64,000 bases of DNA, from NCBI GenBank assembly GCA_030620095.1, contig JAUTXW010000109.1:248001-312000 (forward strand), given 5' to 3'. The translations under genes were made by a program, and so were the position numbers. The DNA is from Kuschelorhynchus macadamiae (Eukaryota; Arthropoda; Insecta; Coleoptera; Curculionidae). The notes under the pieces are model-generated. The model made no database searches. It was given only the letters and a program-made list of their open reading frames with translations, and had not been told where the DNA came from. Shown one piece after another: positions 1 through 12,334 of this stretch (the first letter of the stretch is position 1; each line of letters begins with the position of its first letter).

Positions 1-560
1 CTATAAAAATAAAAACAAAACATATCATAGAAATACAAAAATAATTTTGGAAATGTGAATAAAATAATTAAACTAAATAACTACTATTATACGGTACCAA
101 TACATTTTGTGGGTTAAAATGCTTTATTATATTTTAGAAAAATATTAAGTACCCAATGTTTTAAAAGTACTACCTTTTAACATTATGATTTGTAAAATAG
201 TGCCGTCTGTGAGATGAAGATTTTATGGGTACCAGAAGTTCCTAGTTTGCATAAACTCTTATTAAACCAAAGTACAATAGTCAGTTATAATTCTTATTTT
301 CAAGTGAAATAACACTCACATAAGATGTCAGTGTGCATTTGTAGTAAAAGGCAATTCATTCTTTTTTACAACAAATTTTAAGTGACTTTTTATTTCATCT
401 CTCGCTAACTACATTATCTCTAAATTTCTCAATTTTTTTATTTTACTTACTTGTGTTCACGTGTTTTTTGAGCACTTTCTATTATTATGAATATTTTTTT
501 GTGGCCAATCTTATTTTTTTAATAATCAAAACTTTTTATGTACCTAAATCCATGCACACG

Positions 561-562
<2 letters not shown>
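1..562. other. AT-rich stretch, no gene seen
   Basis: AT-rich sequence with no convincing open frame or recognisable element. Confidence 0.5.

Positions 563-564
<2 letters not shown>

Positions 565-627
<63 letters not shown>
565..627. repeat. (TA)n microsatellite
   Basis: Uninterrupted TA dinucleotide tract of about 63 bp. Confidence 0.97.
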
Positions 628-631
<4 letters not shown>

Positions 632-700
632 TTAGTATAAGATATAAAATTACTCACTTTTATTTTATAATAAAAGTTTTAGATTTGCTTAAAAAAATAT

Positions 701-959
<259 letters not shown>

Positions 960-1266
960 ATTCTTAGTCCTTCACGGATGGAAAAATACAATGTGTTTTT
1001 ATTCCGAGTGTCATCCGTTCACTACTGTCGTTCTGACAAGAACGTTTCGCCAAAATCGCATTTGGCATTTTCGAAGCTTTCTTTCTCGCGGCCGAATAGA
1101 GAATGAAGTGTTGGTGACTGCGACGCTTCCTTTTATTCCCCCACCCGGGGCCGAAGGTTATATCTGCGCGGCCGTTGGTCGTTATTTATGTTTTCCGCAT
1201 GGTGTGTTGTTGTTGCGCTAATTGTGCTTGAGTTTTTGCATTTCTAGATTTGCCGATTATTGTCTT

Positions 1267-1962
1267 TCATACTGTTGGTAGTTTTAATGATTCGTCCCTT
1301 TTATTCAAATCACCTTGTTTTTTAATTTCTATGGCTTCTCGGACTATTCTGGTCTTATAATGTTCTATATTGGCAATCTCCCTACACCCATCGAAATTTA
1401 TCTTATGGCCGGTTTCCTGATGATGTAGGAATAAAGCTGAGGTTGTTTGTTTGTTTCTGATGCTGAGTTTATGCTCTTCCACTTTTCCTGATATTCGCCT
1501 GTTAGTCTGCCCAACGTACAACTTTTCACAGTCCTGGTACGGAATGCTGTATACTCCGTGGTTTTACAGTTTGATTTTATCTTTTGGGTTTCCAAGTAGT
1601 TTAACTATAGTTGCTTGTGGCTTGTGTATTGTTTGTATGTTGTGTTTCCTAAGAATTCTTCCGATTCTGTCTGTTGTGCCTTTTACATATGGCAAGACTA
1701 CTTGTTGCTTTCCCGGTTCATAATTTTTGTCGTTCGTTGTTCGGGAACCCTGTGCATTAATAGCTTTCTCTATGGTGCGATTTGTGTAGCCATTTTTCTT
1801 TAAAGCACTAGATATTATCTTAAGTTCGTTTTGTCTTGTCTGTGTTTCAGTTAATCGCACGGATCTAGATATTAGGGTATTTGCCACAGCTTGAATTTGT
1901 GCTGGGTGATGATGTGATTTTGCATTTAAATATCTGTCTGTATGTGTTGGTTTTCTGTACAC
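1267..1962 (-). pseudogene. PLE polyprotein C-terminus: RT end plus GIY-YIG endonuclease
   Basis: Read on the minus strand, one frame runs from the RT 'YRKPTHTDRYLN' block through a basic linker to a GIY-YIG nuclease (GVYSIPYQDCEKLYVGQT, then a conserved EH and a HHQETGH motif). The two halves are in the same frame and separated only by an in-frame TAA at 1566-1564, just before the GIY-YIG start. The GIY-YIG domain of PLEs nicks target DNA for integration. The frame ends at 1267 after a short basic tail. Because of the stop and the missing 5' RT this is a dead copy, although otherwise well preserved and so probably fairly young. Confidence 0.82.
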
Positions 1963-2040
1963 GGTGTATTCGAAATGTCCGTTATGCAGTTTTGTGACCA
2001 GAACATCTAGAGTAAATTGTATTCTGGGGTGGATTGAATT

Positions 2041-2115
2041 TACTAAATTATTATTTATTAAATTATGGATTCGTTATGTGGATGACATATTTATTATATG
2101 GTCATGCAGAGCTCG

Positions 2116-2117
<2 letters not shown>
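2041..2117 (+). pseudogene. Inverted PLE reverse-transcriptase motif C fragment
   Basis: Short plus-strand segment encoding WIRYVDDIFIIWSCRA, the RT palm active-site (YVDD) block of Penelope-like elements. It abuts the minus-strand PLE piece at about 2040 and the (TA)n tract at 2119. It is explained as the inverted 5' segment of the same insertion. Confidence 0.72.

Positions 2118-2118
<1 letters not shown>

Positions 2119-2211
<93 letters not shown>
2119..2211. repeat. (TA)n microsatellite
   Basis: Pure TA tract of 93 bp on the right flank of the PLE insertion. Confidence 0.97.
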
Positions 2212-2214
<3 letters not shown>

Positions 2215-2215
2215 T

Positions 2216-2830
2216 GCGGCGCCAATACAGCCGACGAATCTTGTTACTTATGTAGCCAAAACTGAAAATCAGTGCCTAGGAAAATTTAAAAGTGTCAGCA
2301 TTTAAAAATTCAAAATAGCGGTGTCAAAAATGACAATGTCAACAGGTAGGACGGATGATTTTAACATTTGTGGGGATTATTTAAGAATGCACAACAAAAA
2401 TTAATTAATTGGTGGCGCCAATATAGCGAACGAATTTTGTCATTTGTACAGATTCGGCTGAAATATCAGTATCTAGAAGTATTTAAGAATAAAAGTTAGG
2501 AAATTTTAGTCAATATTTGAGAATTAAAAATAGCGGCACCACCATAGCAGAATAATTTTAAAATTTTTGCAGGTTTGATTAAAATTCGGCATTTCGGGAT
2601 ATTTAAGACTGCACATCGTTGCATCAAGATTGTAATGCTAGCATGACGGCGGAATTTTAACATTTGTGTAGATTTGGCTGAAAGAAAGTAGGAATCTGGG
2701 GGTATTTGAAAATACATATCATACATGTTTAGTAAATATTTAAAAAATGAGAGTAGGAATGCCTAGAATGCGACCGAATGTTAATATTTATACAGATTTG
2801 ATTAAAAATCGATATCAAGTGAGCAATTCA
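2216..2830. repeat. Diverged tandem array, unit about 100-125 bp
   Basis: A recurring block (GCGGC.CCAATA / AGCGGCACC / GACGGCGGAATTTTAACATTTGTG, then a 'cag.tttggctgaaa.tcgg.at' stretch and 'tatttaag') begins near 2218, 2318, 2413, 2533, 2645 and 2769. Copies are strongly diverged. The motif composition resembles that of the 141-bp family next to it, so the two may be related. Confidence 0.55.
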
Positions 2831-2879
2831 TATATTTTTAGTCATAAATAAGTACTTTTTTCAGATATTTTTAAACATT

Positions 2880-3350
2880 TAATTAGGCCACCATTTTGTT
2901 CCCCCATTTTGAATTTGTCTCAACATTTTTATCAGTTCATCCCTATATAATATTTGATTTTTGAGCAAAATTTGAACATAATCGATGTAGTATTTTCTGT
3001 ATTGACACACAATATTTTATTAGGCCGCCATTTTGGATTTGTAGTAAAACTTATCAGTTGATGGTGATGTCAAACCTAATTTTTCTGCAACATTTGGATA
3101 AAACGGATAACCATTTTCTTAGTAATATTTTTTTAACATTTTAATAAATCGCCATTTTGTTCAGCCATATTGGATTTTTACCAAAATGTTACCACGTCAT
3201 CATCATATGACCTTTAATTTTCAACCAAAACTTGAAGTAAATAGGACAACCAGTTCTTGAGCTTTGCCGCGGACAGACATACAGACTAACCGACGGAACT
3301 GAGAAAACATGTTTTTTTGTATCTAGAATACTTTCCTCTTACGAGGCAAG
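2880..3350 (-). repeat. 141-bp-module repeat family, copy A (reverse orientation)
   Basis: Reverse-oriented block with GCCGCCATTTTG / CCATATTGGATTTTTACCAAAATGTTACC modules, a region matching the reverse of 'GTCTGTCTG...CGCGGCATAGCT', and the end sequence TACTTTCCTCTTACGAGG, which corresponds to the family's 5' hairpin terminus. Confidence 0.8.
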
Positions 3351-5625
3351 TAAAAAAAGCGAGCGCTATTAGATACGAATAGAATAGCCAATTGTCATAT
3401 TGTTTTTCCATGTTAATAGCTAAAATTTAATTTTCAATATCCTAAATCTTAAATTCTAACCAGTTTAGAACACGTTTTCGAACACATTTTTACTTTTAAT
3501 ACCCAAAGAATCACCATGGCCCAACTCAAGTGAAATCATCCGAAGCTTTATTATTTCCCCAGATTTCATCCAAAATCCAGTGATTTTCGAAATCACAGTA
3601 CGTTTTTTTGAGCGTGAGACGCACTTCGACTATTTTAATATAGTATAGGTATATTCTATAATTATTTTAATTCTCTGATAGATTTTGTATCATTTTGCTT
3701 TTAAAGATTCTCACACGACCCCCGACGAAATAAACGTTCTATTATACTGAACCGGATTGGACAATACGTCATGTGACCCAAAATAAGTGAATAAGGTATC
3801 TTCCATTAGACATGTCTCTGGAAAAGGAAATCTTGCTATTTACTTAGTGATTAAAAGAAAATTTCAAACTTAAACGGCCATTTTTTTACAAACATTGCAC
3901 GCACCATAGTTAGCTCAACTAAAGCTCCTAGTTTCGCAATGTCCAAGACAAAGTAAATAAAACTTATTTATTAAATATTTAAGAAATTAAAATTCTTCTA
4001 ATATCACCGCACCTTTAGAACGCTGCTTCTTGAAGTAAGGCAAACATATAATTAGAAAATTTGAGCCATATCAACAAATACACAATAATACATTAAAACA
4101 CATGCAGTAGTGACGCTAAGAAAAACTTGGTATCTAATAAAATATTTTTTAGGAAATTAATTTCTTTAATGTTATAATTTATCGTAGTTCCACGACCTGC
4201 TATTGGTTTTTAAGCCACACGCCGGTCACGTGACCCTGTAACAATGTTTACTGTAGACCATTATACTTTTTTACTATAAGGATCTCTTATCAATGAAAGT
4301 GGGATGGTCTAATACCACAGTGGGATGGTCTAATACGTGAAGTTGTCGATCGGGTTTGCCATAGCTAACTAAAACTCTTGTTACTGGTGAAATCTGATCT
4401 GAGACTTTGGGTATTTTAGTTTGTATTTTACTATTTTGCAATAAAAGGAAGTTCTTTATACTGCTTGGAAACTAATACTGGAAATACATTACTATTCTTT
4501 GTATGAAAATTTTATTGCATCATGTTTAAACATATTCACCGTAATGTAAATTGGTATAAACATTGGTGTTCCTGGCTAGGCTTGGCATCGTCGTACGATC
4601 GACCTTATACTGTGAGGTAATCTTGGCAGTGGCTAAATATGTAAATAATGAACTCTCTATTTTTATTCTTCCTCTAAGGTTTATATATATGTTATATGTT
4701 TATAAAAAAAGTCTAAGAAATGAATTAAATCCTCCAAAAAAAGGATTTCTTATTTTTTTGCTTGCCTTTAGTGCCTGTTAAACAAATAACATTTGTTGAG
4801 AAATGTAATCAAACTGTTTCCCCTTCACCACAGTATCAGACCAAAAAAAAAAGAGAATATAATGTTAGATATTAAAACTTATTTTGTCCCATAAAATTGT
4901 TCCTAGAAACCCATAACTCCACCTTTTTTTCTTTCGTTTTTAAAACATACTTAAGGTAATTTAAATGTTTTGACCTAACAAAATATTACATAAAGTGTTA
5001 CGCTACTATATTTTTTATATACCACTTGGTTCCTAACCTCACTGTTTGACACTTTAATAGTTGTGATTTTGATTATAATAACAATTAGTTTTGCCTTTAA
5101 ATCGTATTTAAAAGTGTGTAGTTAATTTCTTTACTTACGAAAATACAAAACAAATGCACTTACCGGTAAAACGAAATCCCTTTGTTACTTGTGCTTTTAA
5201 TACGGCTACGACCGCACGCCACACAACTGACCATTTTTTTGTATTCAGGATAATGCAAAACACCAAAAAATGTATTTGTTACGTTTTATAACACAAAGCA
5301 TAACTTATTAATCAACTTTTCTATTAATTCGATGTGCTGTAAACAGCAGAAAAATAAGGTCGCAAAAATGACGTTGTTCCGTCAAAAGCCTGCTATTTTA
5401 AAATAATGCATAAGGTTCTTTCCGGTTGTCTATTTATTCAAAGCTTCCAGTGAATTCCTATTTTTTTAATATAATGCAGTTCTCGACATCCTGATCAAAA
5501 TGCGTCATTGCCACAAATTGATCTTATGACCAGATTTCGATATACAAGGTGTTATTTATACTTAATACGTTCTCTCCAACTATGAATTTCCGCGTTCCTC
5601 CAAAAGCTTCAAAAAAGTTATATAT
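3351..5625. other. AT-rich intergenic or intronic DNA
   Basis: No gene recognised. A 20-bp direct duplication (GTGGGATGGTCTAATAC) sits at about 4300 and 4320. The only longer open frame, 4563-4781, has no recognisable motif. The stretch probably belongs to the region downstream of the receptor exons and may hide further small exons. Confidence 0.4.
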
Positions 5626-5628
5626 CAT

Positions 5629-7722
5629 CAAGGGCTGGGGGGGGGGGGGCTGGGAGCTATAGCTCCGGGTCCCTCATATCTGGGGGCCCCCCGATAGTTT
5701 ATAAAGCATAGCAAGTCTCAGAAAACTGCAACCTTTATTTACTGATATTTGGTCAAGCCATACATGGAAAAATAAAATAAAAATACTTTTTTATATACAC
5801 GTGGGGCTCCTGATTAAAACTGGCAAAGATGGCAACTCCGCACTGTGGATCAGCTGACTGAGAAGATTTCACGGGTCGGGTCACAGTATCGCGTTTTTTT
5901 TCTCGCTGCTACTGCTACGCCTGTGCAATCGATATTCGTATTCGCACACGATTCTTATGTGTCGCTGTGTATTGTATATAAATGTGTATTGGTATTGTGT
6001 ATTTGTGTATAAATTGACGAGATAGTTAATGCCTATTCATTACACCTACGAATTCGAATCACGAAAGACGAAGGTTGAAAGCTGATATTTCGATTCCGTA
6101 CTGCTCAGAGAAGAAAAGAACGTCTACCAAAAAATATTTAAGTGGATCTGACAAACGGAAGGTGGGAACCTACATAACATTTTTAAATCCTAGAAATATT
6201 CTACCGTTAAGCCTTATAATAAATATGGTCCTAGGTATTTATTTTTGTTATTTGATTCTAGCTTATATTTAGCAATATAATAGTAGGTAGATTTAAAGCA
6301 TTACTAAGAAAATGCGAAAATAAAGACAGTGTACATATGTATCTCCTAATGTGTCCAAATTAGGCAAACTAATGGCGAGGTATGTACACGAAAGTAGGTA
6401 ATGTACTCCAAATCCACTGGCAGTGTGCTTTTGTTAAAAAATGGTTTGTCTGACTAGAAAAAAGCCAATGAAAAAATTGTCCAACATGAGAACAGTTCAG
6501 AGCATAAACAATGTATGCTAACATACATTACACATACCCGCGATTCTCAGCATGTGGATAAAGCTATGACTAAGATGTTTCAACTAGAAGTTGACTATTG
6601 GAAAAATGTTCTTAAACGTGTAGTTAAGGTGATGAAGTTTATGAAAGAGGTTTAGCGTTCCAGGGAAGTATTAAAAAATTCGGTTCTTCTGAAACCGGCA
6701 ACTACTTGGAGATTCTAGAGCTAATTGCAAAATTGTATCCATTCTCATATAATCATATTGTTAAATACGGCAACAAAGGAAGTGGAAATGTCTCTTATCT
6801 GTCTAAAACGGTTTGTGAAGAATTTGTCTTGCTAATGGGAAAAACGGTTTTTAAAGAAATTGTAGCGCAACTAAAAATGGCTAAATATTACGCAATTGTT
6901 GTTGATTCCACACCGGATCTTCCTCATGTAGATCAACTAACTACCATATCGCGATATTGCTTTGATGGAAAGGCACATGAAAGGTTTCTGTGTTTTTTAA
7001 AATCCACCGCTTAAAGATCGAGACAAATATCGATGCGAATCTTATTATGATATTTTAAACAAGCTCACCCAAGAATTAAAACAACGCTCGGAAGCATACA
7101 ATTCCAAATATTTCAAAAGACGAATTAACGTTATCTTCTTTAAAACTAATACGCTACTATAATACTAAATCTGACAACCCTACTAATGAACTACTTCAAT
7201 TTTGTAAATATGTTCGTAGCTGCAAAACACATCCAATTAATTTACATTATTTTTTACAGTTAATGGTAGAAAAGTTTTTTTCAAACATTTATATTATTTT
7301 ACGAATCTACTTATGTATTCTTATTACAAATTGTTAGGGAGAGTCATTTAGTACCTTAGGTTTTATCAAAAATAAATACCGTTCGACTATGAGCGAATCT
7401 AAATTGTCGGCATTATCTCTATGATCAATTGAAAGAGATCTGATGAGCTCTTTAGATTTTTCTTGTCGAAATGACGAAAAAAATTATTTTAGTTTTTTTA
7501 GTTTTAGTTTTTTAGTTAGTTTAGAAATCACCAAAAAGAATAATTTTAATAATTTTAGTTTTTTAGTTATGATTACTTTAATAAAGACGTTTCATTTTAA
7601 CTCATATGTCTTTCCTTTAATTTCATTATTACCATTTATAATTTTTTGATAACATATCATAGAAATAGGGCCCCATTTTAAAGATAGCCCCGGGCCCCCA
7701 AAACTTTTATTTCGGCCCTGAA
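5629..7722 (+). mobile_element. Decayed hAT-superfamily transposon
   Basis: A broken hAT transposase (6075-7470) lies between G/C-rich ends that look like inverted terminal repeats. The left end starts near CAAGGGCTGG with a poly-G run and CTGGGGGCCCCCC. The right end reads GGGCCCC...CCCGGGCCCCC...CGGCCCTG, whose reverse complement begins CAGGGCCGAAATAAAAG. A clear 8-bp target duplication was not found, so the outer limits are approximate. Confidence 0.65.
6075..7470 (+). pseudogene. hAT-like transposase (DUF4371/ZMYM-type) pseudogene
   Basis: Pieces of one protein appear in order on the plus strand. An N-terminal KKYLSGSDKRK segment (about 6138-6170) is typical of the start of these transposases. 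The region before 6700 carries a WKNVLKRVVKVMKFMKEV segment. The best block, 6706-7014, includes SYLSKTVCEEFVLLMGK and YYAIVVDSTPDLPHVDQLT, characteristic of the ZMYM/DUF4371-like hAT catalytic region. The C-terminal dimerisation part GFIKNKYRSTMSESKLSAL lies at about 7350-7408. Stops and frameshifts separate the pieces and several hundred residues of the usual protein are missing. It is a non-functional relic of a cut-and-paste transposase. Confidence 0.75.
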
Positions 7723-7845
7723 TCGTCTGACTAGCAGCGATAACAGCTGAAGCAGTGACCAAATTGACTTACCAGTCAGTAAATAACCAAATTCTTGCCC
7801 GACCTTAGATTAGATTACATAGACTATTAGTATTATTTATAATTT

Positions 7846-8271
7846 CTATTTCCCTAGACGCCGAAAAACATGTTTTCTCAATTCCGTCGGTTTGTCTGTC
7901 TGCCTATCTGTCTGTATGTCGGACTGTCTGTTCGCGGCATAGCTAAAAAACTACTTACGCGATTGACTTTAAATTTCGGTCAAAAGTTTAGGGTTATATG
8001 GGGATAACTTGGTAAAAGTTTGGTAAAAATCCAATATTGCAAAACAAAATGGCAGCTAATGTTAAAAAAAAATATTACTAAAAAACTGCTTATCCAAATT
8101 TAACTCAAATTTTGTACAAAAATCTAATATGAACTGAAAATTGTGTACCATGACTAATTGTAATATAGCAATGAACTACTAAAACTGTAGAATTAACGCA
8201 AGATGGCGGAACAAAAAGGCGGCTAAATAAATTTCTGGTAATTCTTCAAAAAAATACCTTCTCAGGCTGTA
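7846..8271 (+). repeat. 141-bp-module repeat family, copy B left half
   Basis: Begins in the (C)CTAGACGCCGAAAAACATG / GTCTGTCTGCC / CGCGGCATAGCT part and continues through modules with AACAAAATGGC and AAGATGGCGGAAC. It is broken off at 8271 by the DD41D transposon and continues at 10707. Confidence 0.85.
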
Positions 8272-8757
8272 CAGGGTGTCCGGATTTGGTTGCGAAAGCA
8301 GGGTATCTCGCTTATTTTTAAAGATAGAACCTTGCGGTTTTCACGAACCTGAGCTAATTTTTTGTGAAATTCATTAAGCCGTAAACAAAATTTTCATAGC
8401 CTTCTTCGTTTATGAGATGCAGGGCGAAATAGAAAATTTTGCATTTTGGGACCCCCTCGTATCTCGGTTATCCTTTAACTTAACGCAAAGGGAAAAATTG
8501 CTGATTATGCAGTTTTTTACGCTGGATCTAGTGGCGTAGTCATATTTTTCATTTGAGTTGTTATTTTTTAGATATGACCCAAAGTTTTGTTTTTTTAAAT
8601 GGGATACCCTGTATATTTGTCCAGAAATTGATTTGTCCTTTTAAAAGCTTCTCAAAAATATATAATAGTATGGGTCTATTTTAATAAACAACAACAAAAA
8701 TCCTAATTTTTATAATTATCATCCCAAATTTTGCAGTAGGCCATGCAAAACGATGCC
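8272..8757 (+). repeat. Left terminal inverted repeat of DD41D copy 1
   Basis: About 486 bp, matching the reverse complement of 10222-10706 with small indels and substitutions. The match ends inside GCAGTAGGCCATGCAAAAC. Confidence 0.88.
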
Positions 8758-8871
8758 GTTTTCTTTTGTTTTCTTGGAAGCAAATGACATTTCCCAATTT
8801 TGTAGGCGTATATTAAATATAGCGCTAGTTTTTTGTATTTATTTATTGTGTAAAAATATATTTGTATTATT

Positions 8872-10002
8872 ATGGCAGAAAACCAAACTTTGGAACATTA
8901 TGAAAAGTACGATATGTTAGCTTGTTTTATATTGAGTAATGAAAATGTTTAAGCGGCTTCTGAGATGTATTTTAACAGGTAAATAGTTAATTTTTAGGTA
9001 TGTTGAAACACAATTGCTTAATTTTTATTTAGAAATCCAGAAAGGAGGCAACCTAATATATCCACTTTTTATCGGATAAAAAAGAATTTACTTAATCACG
9101 GATCATTTATCAAACCTCGTACGAAAACATATAATAAAGAAAATCGGGAGGCTGAGGAAATTACGGTTTTGGCTAATGCAGAAGCTTACCCTACAAACTC
9201 TTGTAGGGCCAGTGAAAAGAGCATAGGGATTCCAAAAACTAGAGTTCAAGAAATTCTAAAAAAGCACAAATACCACCCATACAAATTTAGGCTCGTGCAG
9301 CACTTACAGCCAGGGGATGCAGAGCGTCGGGTAGTCTTCTGCAATTGGTTTCGAGAAAGATGCGATATGGTTAGAGATTTTGAAAGGAAGGTTATATGGT
9401 CAGACGAAGCACATTTTAGTAATTCTGGTATACTCAATAGGCACAATAGTAGATTCTGGTCCCAGGAAAATCAACACCAAATATTTCCCAGAAGACAGCA
9501 GGGCAGGTTTGGTCTAAATGTGTCCTGCTTCATATTAGGAACACATATAAAATTTTATATATTTGAGGGAAATCTAACAGCCAATCGCTATATAGAAATT
9601 TTAGAGGCAGCTATACCTGAATTACTTGACGATGTTCCTCTAGTGCAAATTAACGAAATTTATTTTCAACAGGACGGTGCTCCTGCACACAATTCTGGAA
9701 TGACGAGATTATTTCCGGACAATAATTTTACCAATCAATGGATCGAAACAAATGGGCCTATAAGATGGCCCCCTAGGTCCCCAGATTTGTCGATTTTAGA
9801 TTTCTTTCTATGGGGATATCTGAAAAATAGAATTTACAAAGACCACTATGGTAATGTCCAAGATTTAGGAAATGCAATAAGAGAAAATTTTCGCTATTTA
9901 CAAAATCATCCCGTTATTTTGCTTAATTCCCTAAAACGAATACAAAAATTGTGCGAAGCATGCATTGAACAAAATGGAAATCAGTTTGAACAGTTCTTTT
10001 GA
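8872..10002 (+). CDS. DD41D Tc1/mariner-type transposase, two exons, one in-frame stop
   Basis: Exon 1 is 8872-8978 and exon 2 is 9033-10002. The 54-bp intron (GTAAAT...TTTATTTAG) splits an arginine codon in phase 2. Exon 1 encodes the N-terminal helix-turn-helix region but has an in-frame TAA at 8950-8952, so this copy would not give a full protein. Exon 2 carries the second DNA-binding part and the DDE_3-type catalytic core: IWSDEAHF (first D), FQQDGAPAH (second D) and WPPRSPDLSILDFFLWGY (third D). There are 41 residues between the second D and the D of ILDFF, the DD41D spacing. The product would cut and paste the element at TA targets. The second copy in this window keeps the same intron position. 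Confidence 0.85.
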
Positions 10003-10221
10003 TTTCCTTGGTTACTGTAGTTCTTATACGAGAGTTGATTTTTGCTGAAAGGCTTGTTACATAATAATTTATTACTGTTTTGTTTATGTTACATAAATCT
10101 AGGTAGGTGGTACTTTTTTGGTGCGAAATTATCAATACATATTTTGATAAATAGATTTAATTATATATTTATTTTGATTTATTGTTAGGATGTAGATATT
10201 GTTAACAACTTTAAATAAAAG

Positions 10222-10706
10222 GCAGCATTGTTTTGCATGGCCTACTGCAAAATTTGGGATGATAATTATAAAAATTAGGATTTTTGTTGTTGTTTATTAA
10301 AATAGACCCATACTATTATATATTTTTCAGAAGCTTTTAAAAGGACAAATCAATTTCTGGACAAATATACAGGGTGTCCCATTTAAAAAAACACAACTTT
10401 GGGTCATATCTAAAAAATAACAACTCAAATGAAAAATATGACTACGCCACTGGATCCAGCGTAAAAAACTGCATGAGCAGCAATTTTCCCCTTTGCGTTA
10501 AGTTAAAGGATAACCGAGATACGAGGGGGGTCCCAAAATGCAAAATTTTCTATTTCGCCCCCTCATAAACGAAGAAGGCTATGAAAATTTTGTTTACGGC
10601 TTCATGAGTTTCACAAAAAATTAGCTCAGGTTCGTGAAAACCGCAAGGTTCTATCTTTAACAATAAGCGAGACACCCTGCTTTTGCAACCAAATCCGGAC
10701 ACCCTT
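10222..10706 (-). repeat. Right terminal inverted repeat of DD41D copy 1
   Basis: Inverse partner of 8272-8757. It includes GTTTTGCATGGCCTACTGC at the inner end and CCGGACACCCT at the outer end. Confidence 0.88.
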
Positions 10707-11375
10707 TACATATATTCACGTCTTAAAAATATGTTTTATCAATTCCGGCGGTCAGTCTGTGGGTTTGTCTGTCTTTCTGTCAGTTCGCGGCATAGCTTAA
10801 AAACTACTGATCAGATTGACTTTAATTTAAATCAAAAATTAAGACTTATATTGGGATGTACCCTGTAATATTTTGGTACAAATCCACTCTGCCAGAACAA
10901 GATTATTACTAAAAAAATTATTACTAAAAAAACTAAGTATCCAATTTACCTCAAATTTTGCGCAAAAATCAAGTGTTACATAGGAATAAGCTGTTAATAT
11001 TTTGGTATGAATATAAGATAGCAAAACAAAATGGCGTTCTAATAAAATATTTAAAATATCAACCTGAAAAAAACTACTTATTAGATTAATTTCAAATTTT
11101 GTGCAAGTATTAAATGTAATATAGGGATAAACTGGTATGAATTCAACATGATGTAATAAAATAGCGTTGTGCGTCAATGTAAAAACTTCTTATTGAATTT
11201 ATTTCAAATTGTGCCCATGAATCAAGTGTGGCATAGTTAGAAACTGGTAAAATATTGGTAGGAATCCAATATGATGGAGCTAAATTCGGCCACACTTCAT
11301 TATTCCTAATAAAAGGAAGGATTCGTAACCAGGGAAATTCCGGGTAAAAGAAATTTACCGATTTTTTATTTGTAT
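10707..11375 (+). repeat. 141-bp-module repeat family, copy B right half
   Basis: Resumes with the 'TATATTCACGTCTTAAAAATATGTTTTATCAATTCCG' type sequence (positions 10708-10750), GTCTGTCTTTCTGTC, CGCGGCATAGCT and several AAACTACT/AAGAT modules. It ends with the family's 3' cassette at 11280-11372, containing TCGGCCACACTTCATTATTC, GGGAAATTCCGGGTAAAAG and AATTTACCGATTTTT. Confidence 0.85.
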
Positions 11376-11835
11376 AAATTGATTTTATCTGTAGTGTTAA
11401 AATTAAAGATTAAAATTAAACTGAGCATTTTTAACACATTTAAGTCTTGTACTTTCTAGACTAAGAAAATTTTTTTATAAGAATGTAGGTCTGCAAATGC
11501 TTTGATCTCGGTATACAAGTTATTATATTGTAAACTTTATTTAACTTATCTCGGAAATAAAGCATTTCTAGATCCATGTTCATATAAAAGTTTTTTTATT
11601 TTGGGAAGTACTATACGATAAATATTGGTCATAGGAATGACATGTAAGGCGAAAGAACAACCTTTTATTTACCTGCCTATAACGTATAATATGTCTCTGC
11701 TAGTAAATACACCATGAAAAAGTCAACCAAGAATTGAAACAATAATAAATACGTATTTTAACATAAAAATCAGTATTTTTGGAAATATTATTGGTGATGT
11801 CTACTACGATTCAAATACTTATAGTAACTTTACGT
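11376..11835. other. Receptor intron, no further exon recognised
   Basis: AT-rich sequence just downstream (minus strand) of the receptor exon. No further exon was identified. Confidence 0.4.
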
Positions 11836-11837
11836 AC

Positions 11838-12125
11838 TTGCGATATACCAAGCAAAAATATCCAAAGAGATATTCATATAAACCAGAGAATAATAGCAGC
11901 CGCTCACGGTACTATCATCGAAAGGGTAGTAGTAGTGGTATGGTGTGAATGATTCACAAGTAGTGTTTCCTATGAATGCTTCACCAATACTATTTTTCTT
12001 TACCATTAAAACAGCAGTAATATTTGCTGATACCCCTACACAAGTATAAAGAGTAAATACTCCCATTGTTGTTATCATTGATATATGTTTTTCCTTTCGC
12101 ATTTTTAATCCAGGTTGGAAATCAT
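11838..12125 (-). CDS. Insect odorant receptor (7tm_6), internal exon
   Basis: A 288-nt exon bounded on the minus strand by an acceptor (TTTAATTTTAG at about 12127) and a donor (GTACGTA at 11837). It encodes DDFQPGLKMRKEKH, then a hydrophobic helix (ITTMGVFTLYTCVGVSANI, TM3), an extracellular loop with TTCESF and HYYYPFDDS, and a second hydrophobic segment (YYSLVYMNISLDIFAWYIA, TM4). This is the usual order in insect odorant receptors, which form ligand-gated cation channels with Orco in antennal neurons. The exon starts in phase 1, exactly complementing the donor at 29327. The remaining C-terminal exons (TM5-7) were not found between 11837 and 1. It could alternatively be a pseudogene exon. 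Confidence 0.72.
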
Positions 12126-12334
12126 CTAAAATTAAAGAAAACAAAATATATTTTAATTGTTACAAATGTTCGCGCTTTTTTAGTCTTTTAAATTAGAACA
12201 ACTGAATATAATGAAAAGACAATTCAGAATATTGAACACTGAATATACGCAAAGACTGCCAATTAAAATGTCTTTGTACCTACATATACTCCTATGTAGC
12301 TACTTCACAATATAAAAATATTTAGCAAGGCATA
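12126..12334. other. Receptor intron sequence left of the BEL element
   Basis: AT-rich. Ends in GCATA, the presumed left target duplication of the BEL/Pao insertion. Confidence 0.5.

Larger units (their letters stand above)
8272..10706 (+). mobile_element. IS630/Tc1/mariner transposon (DD41D type) with ~485-bp terminal inverted repeats
   Basis: A complete-looking DNA transposon. It starts CAGGGTGTCCGGATTT and ends with the inverse AAATCCGGACACCCT, flanked by TA at 8270-8271 and 10707-10708. The inverted repeats run about 8272-8757 and 10222-10706 and enclose a transposase gene with one small intron. It sits inside a copy of the 141-bp-module repeat, which resumes on the other side, so it is younger than that repeat. 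Confidence 0.88.

Noticed and set aside
9246..9446. Minus-strand frame within the DD41D transposase
   Set aside because: Antisense shadow of the transposase exon; no motif of its own.
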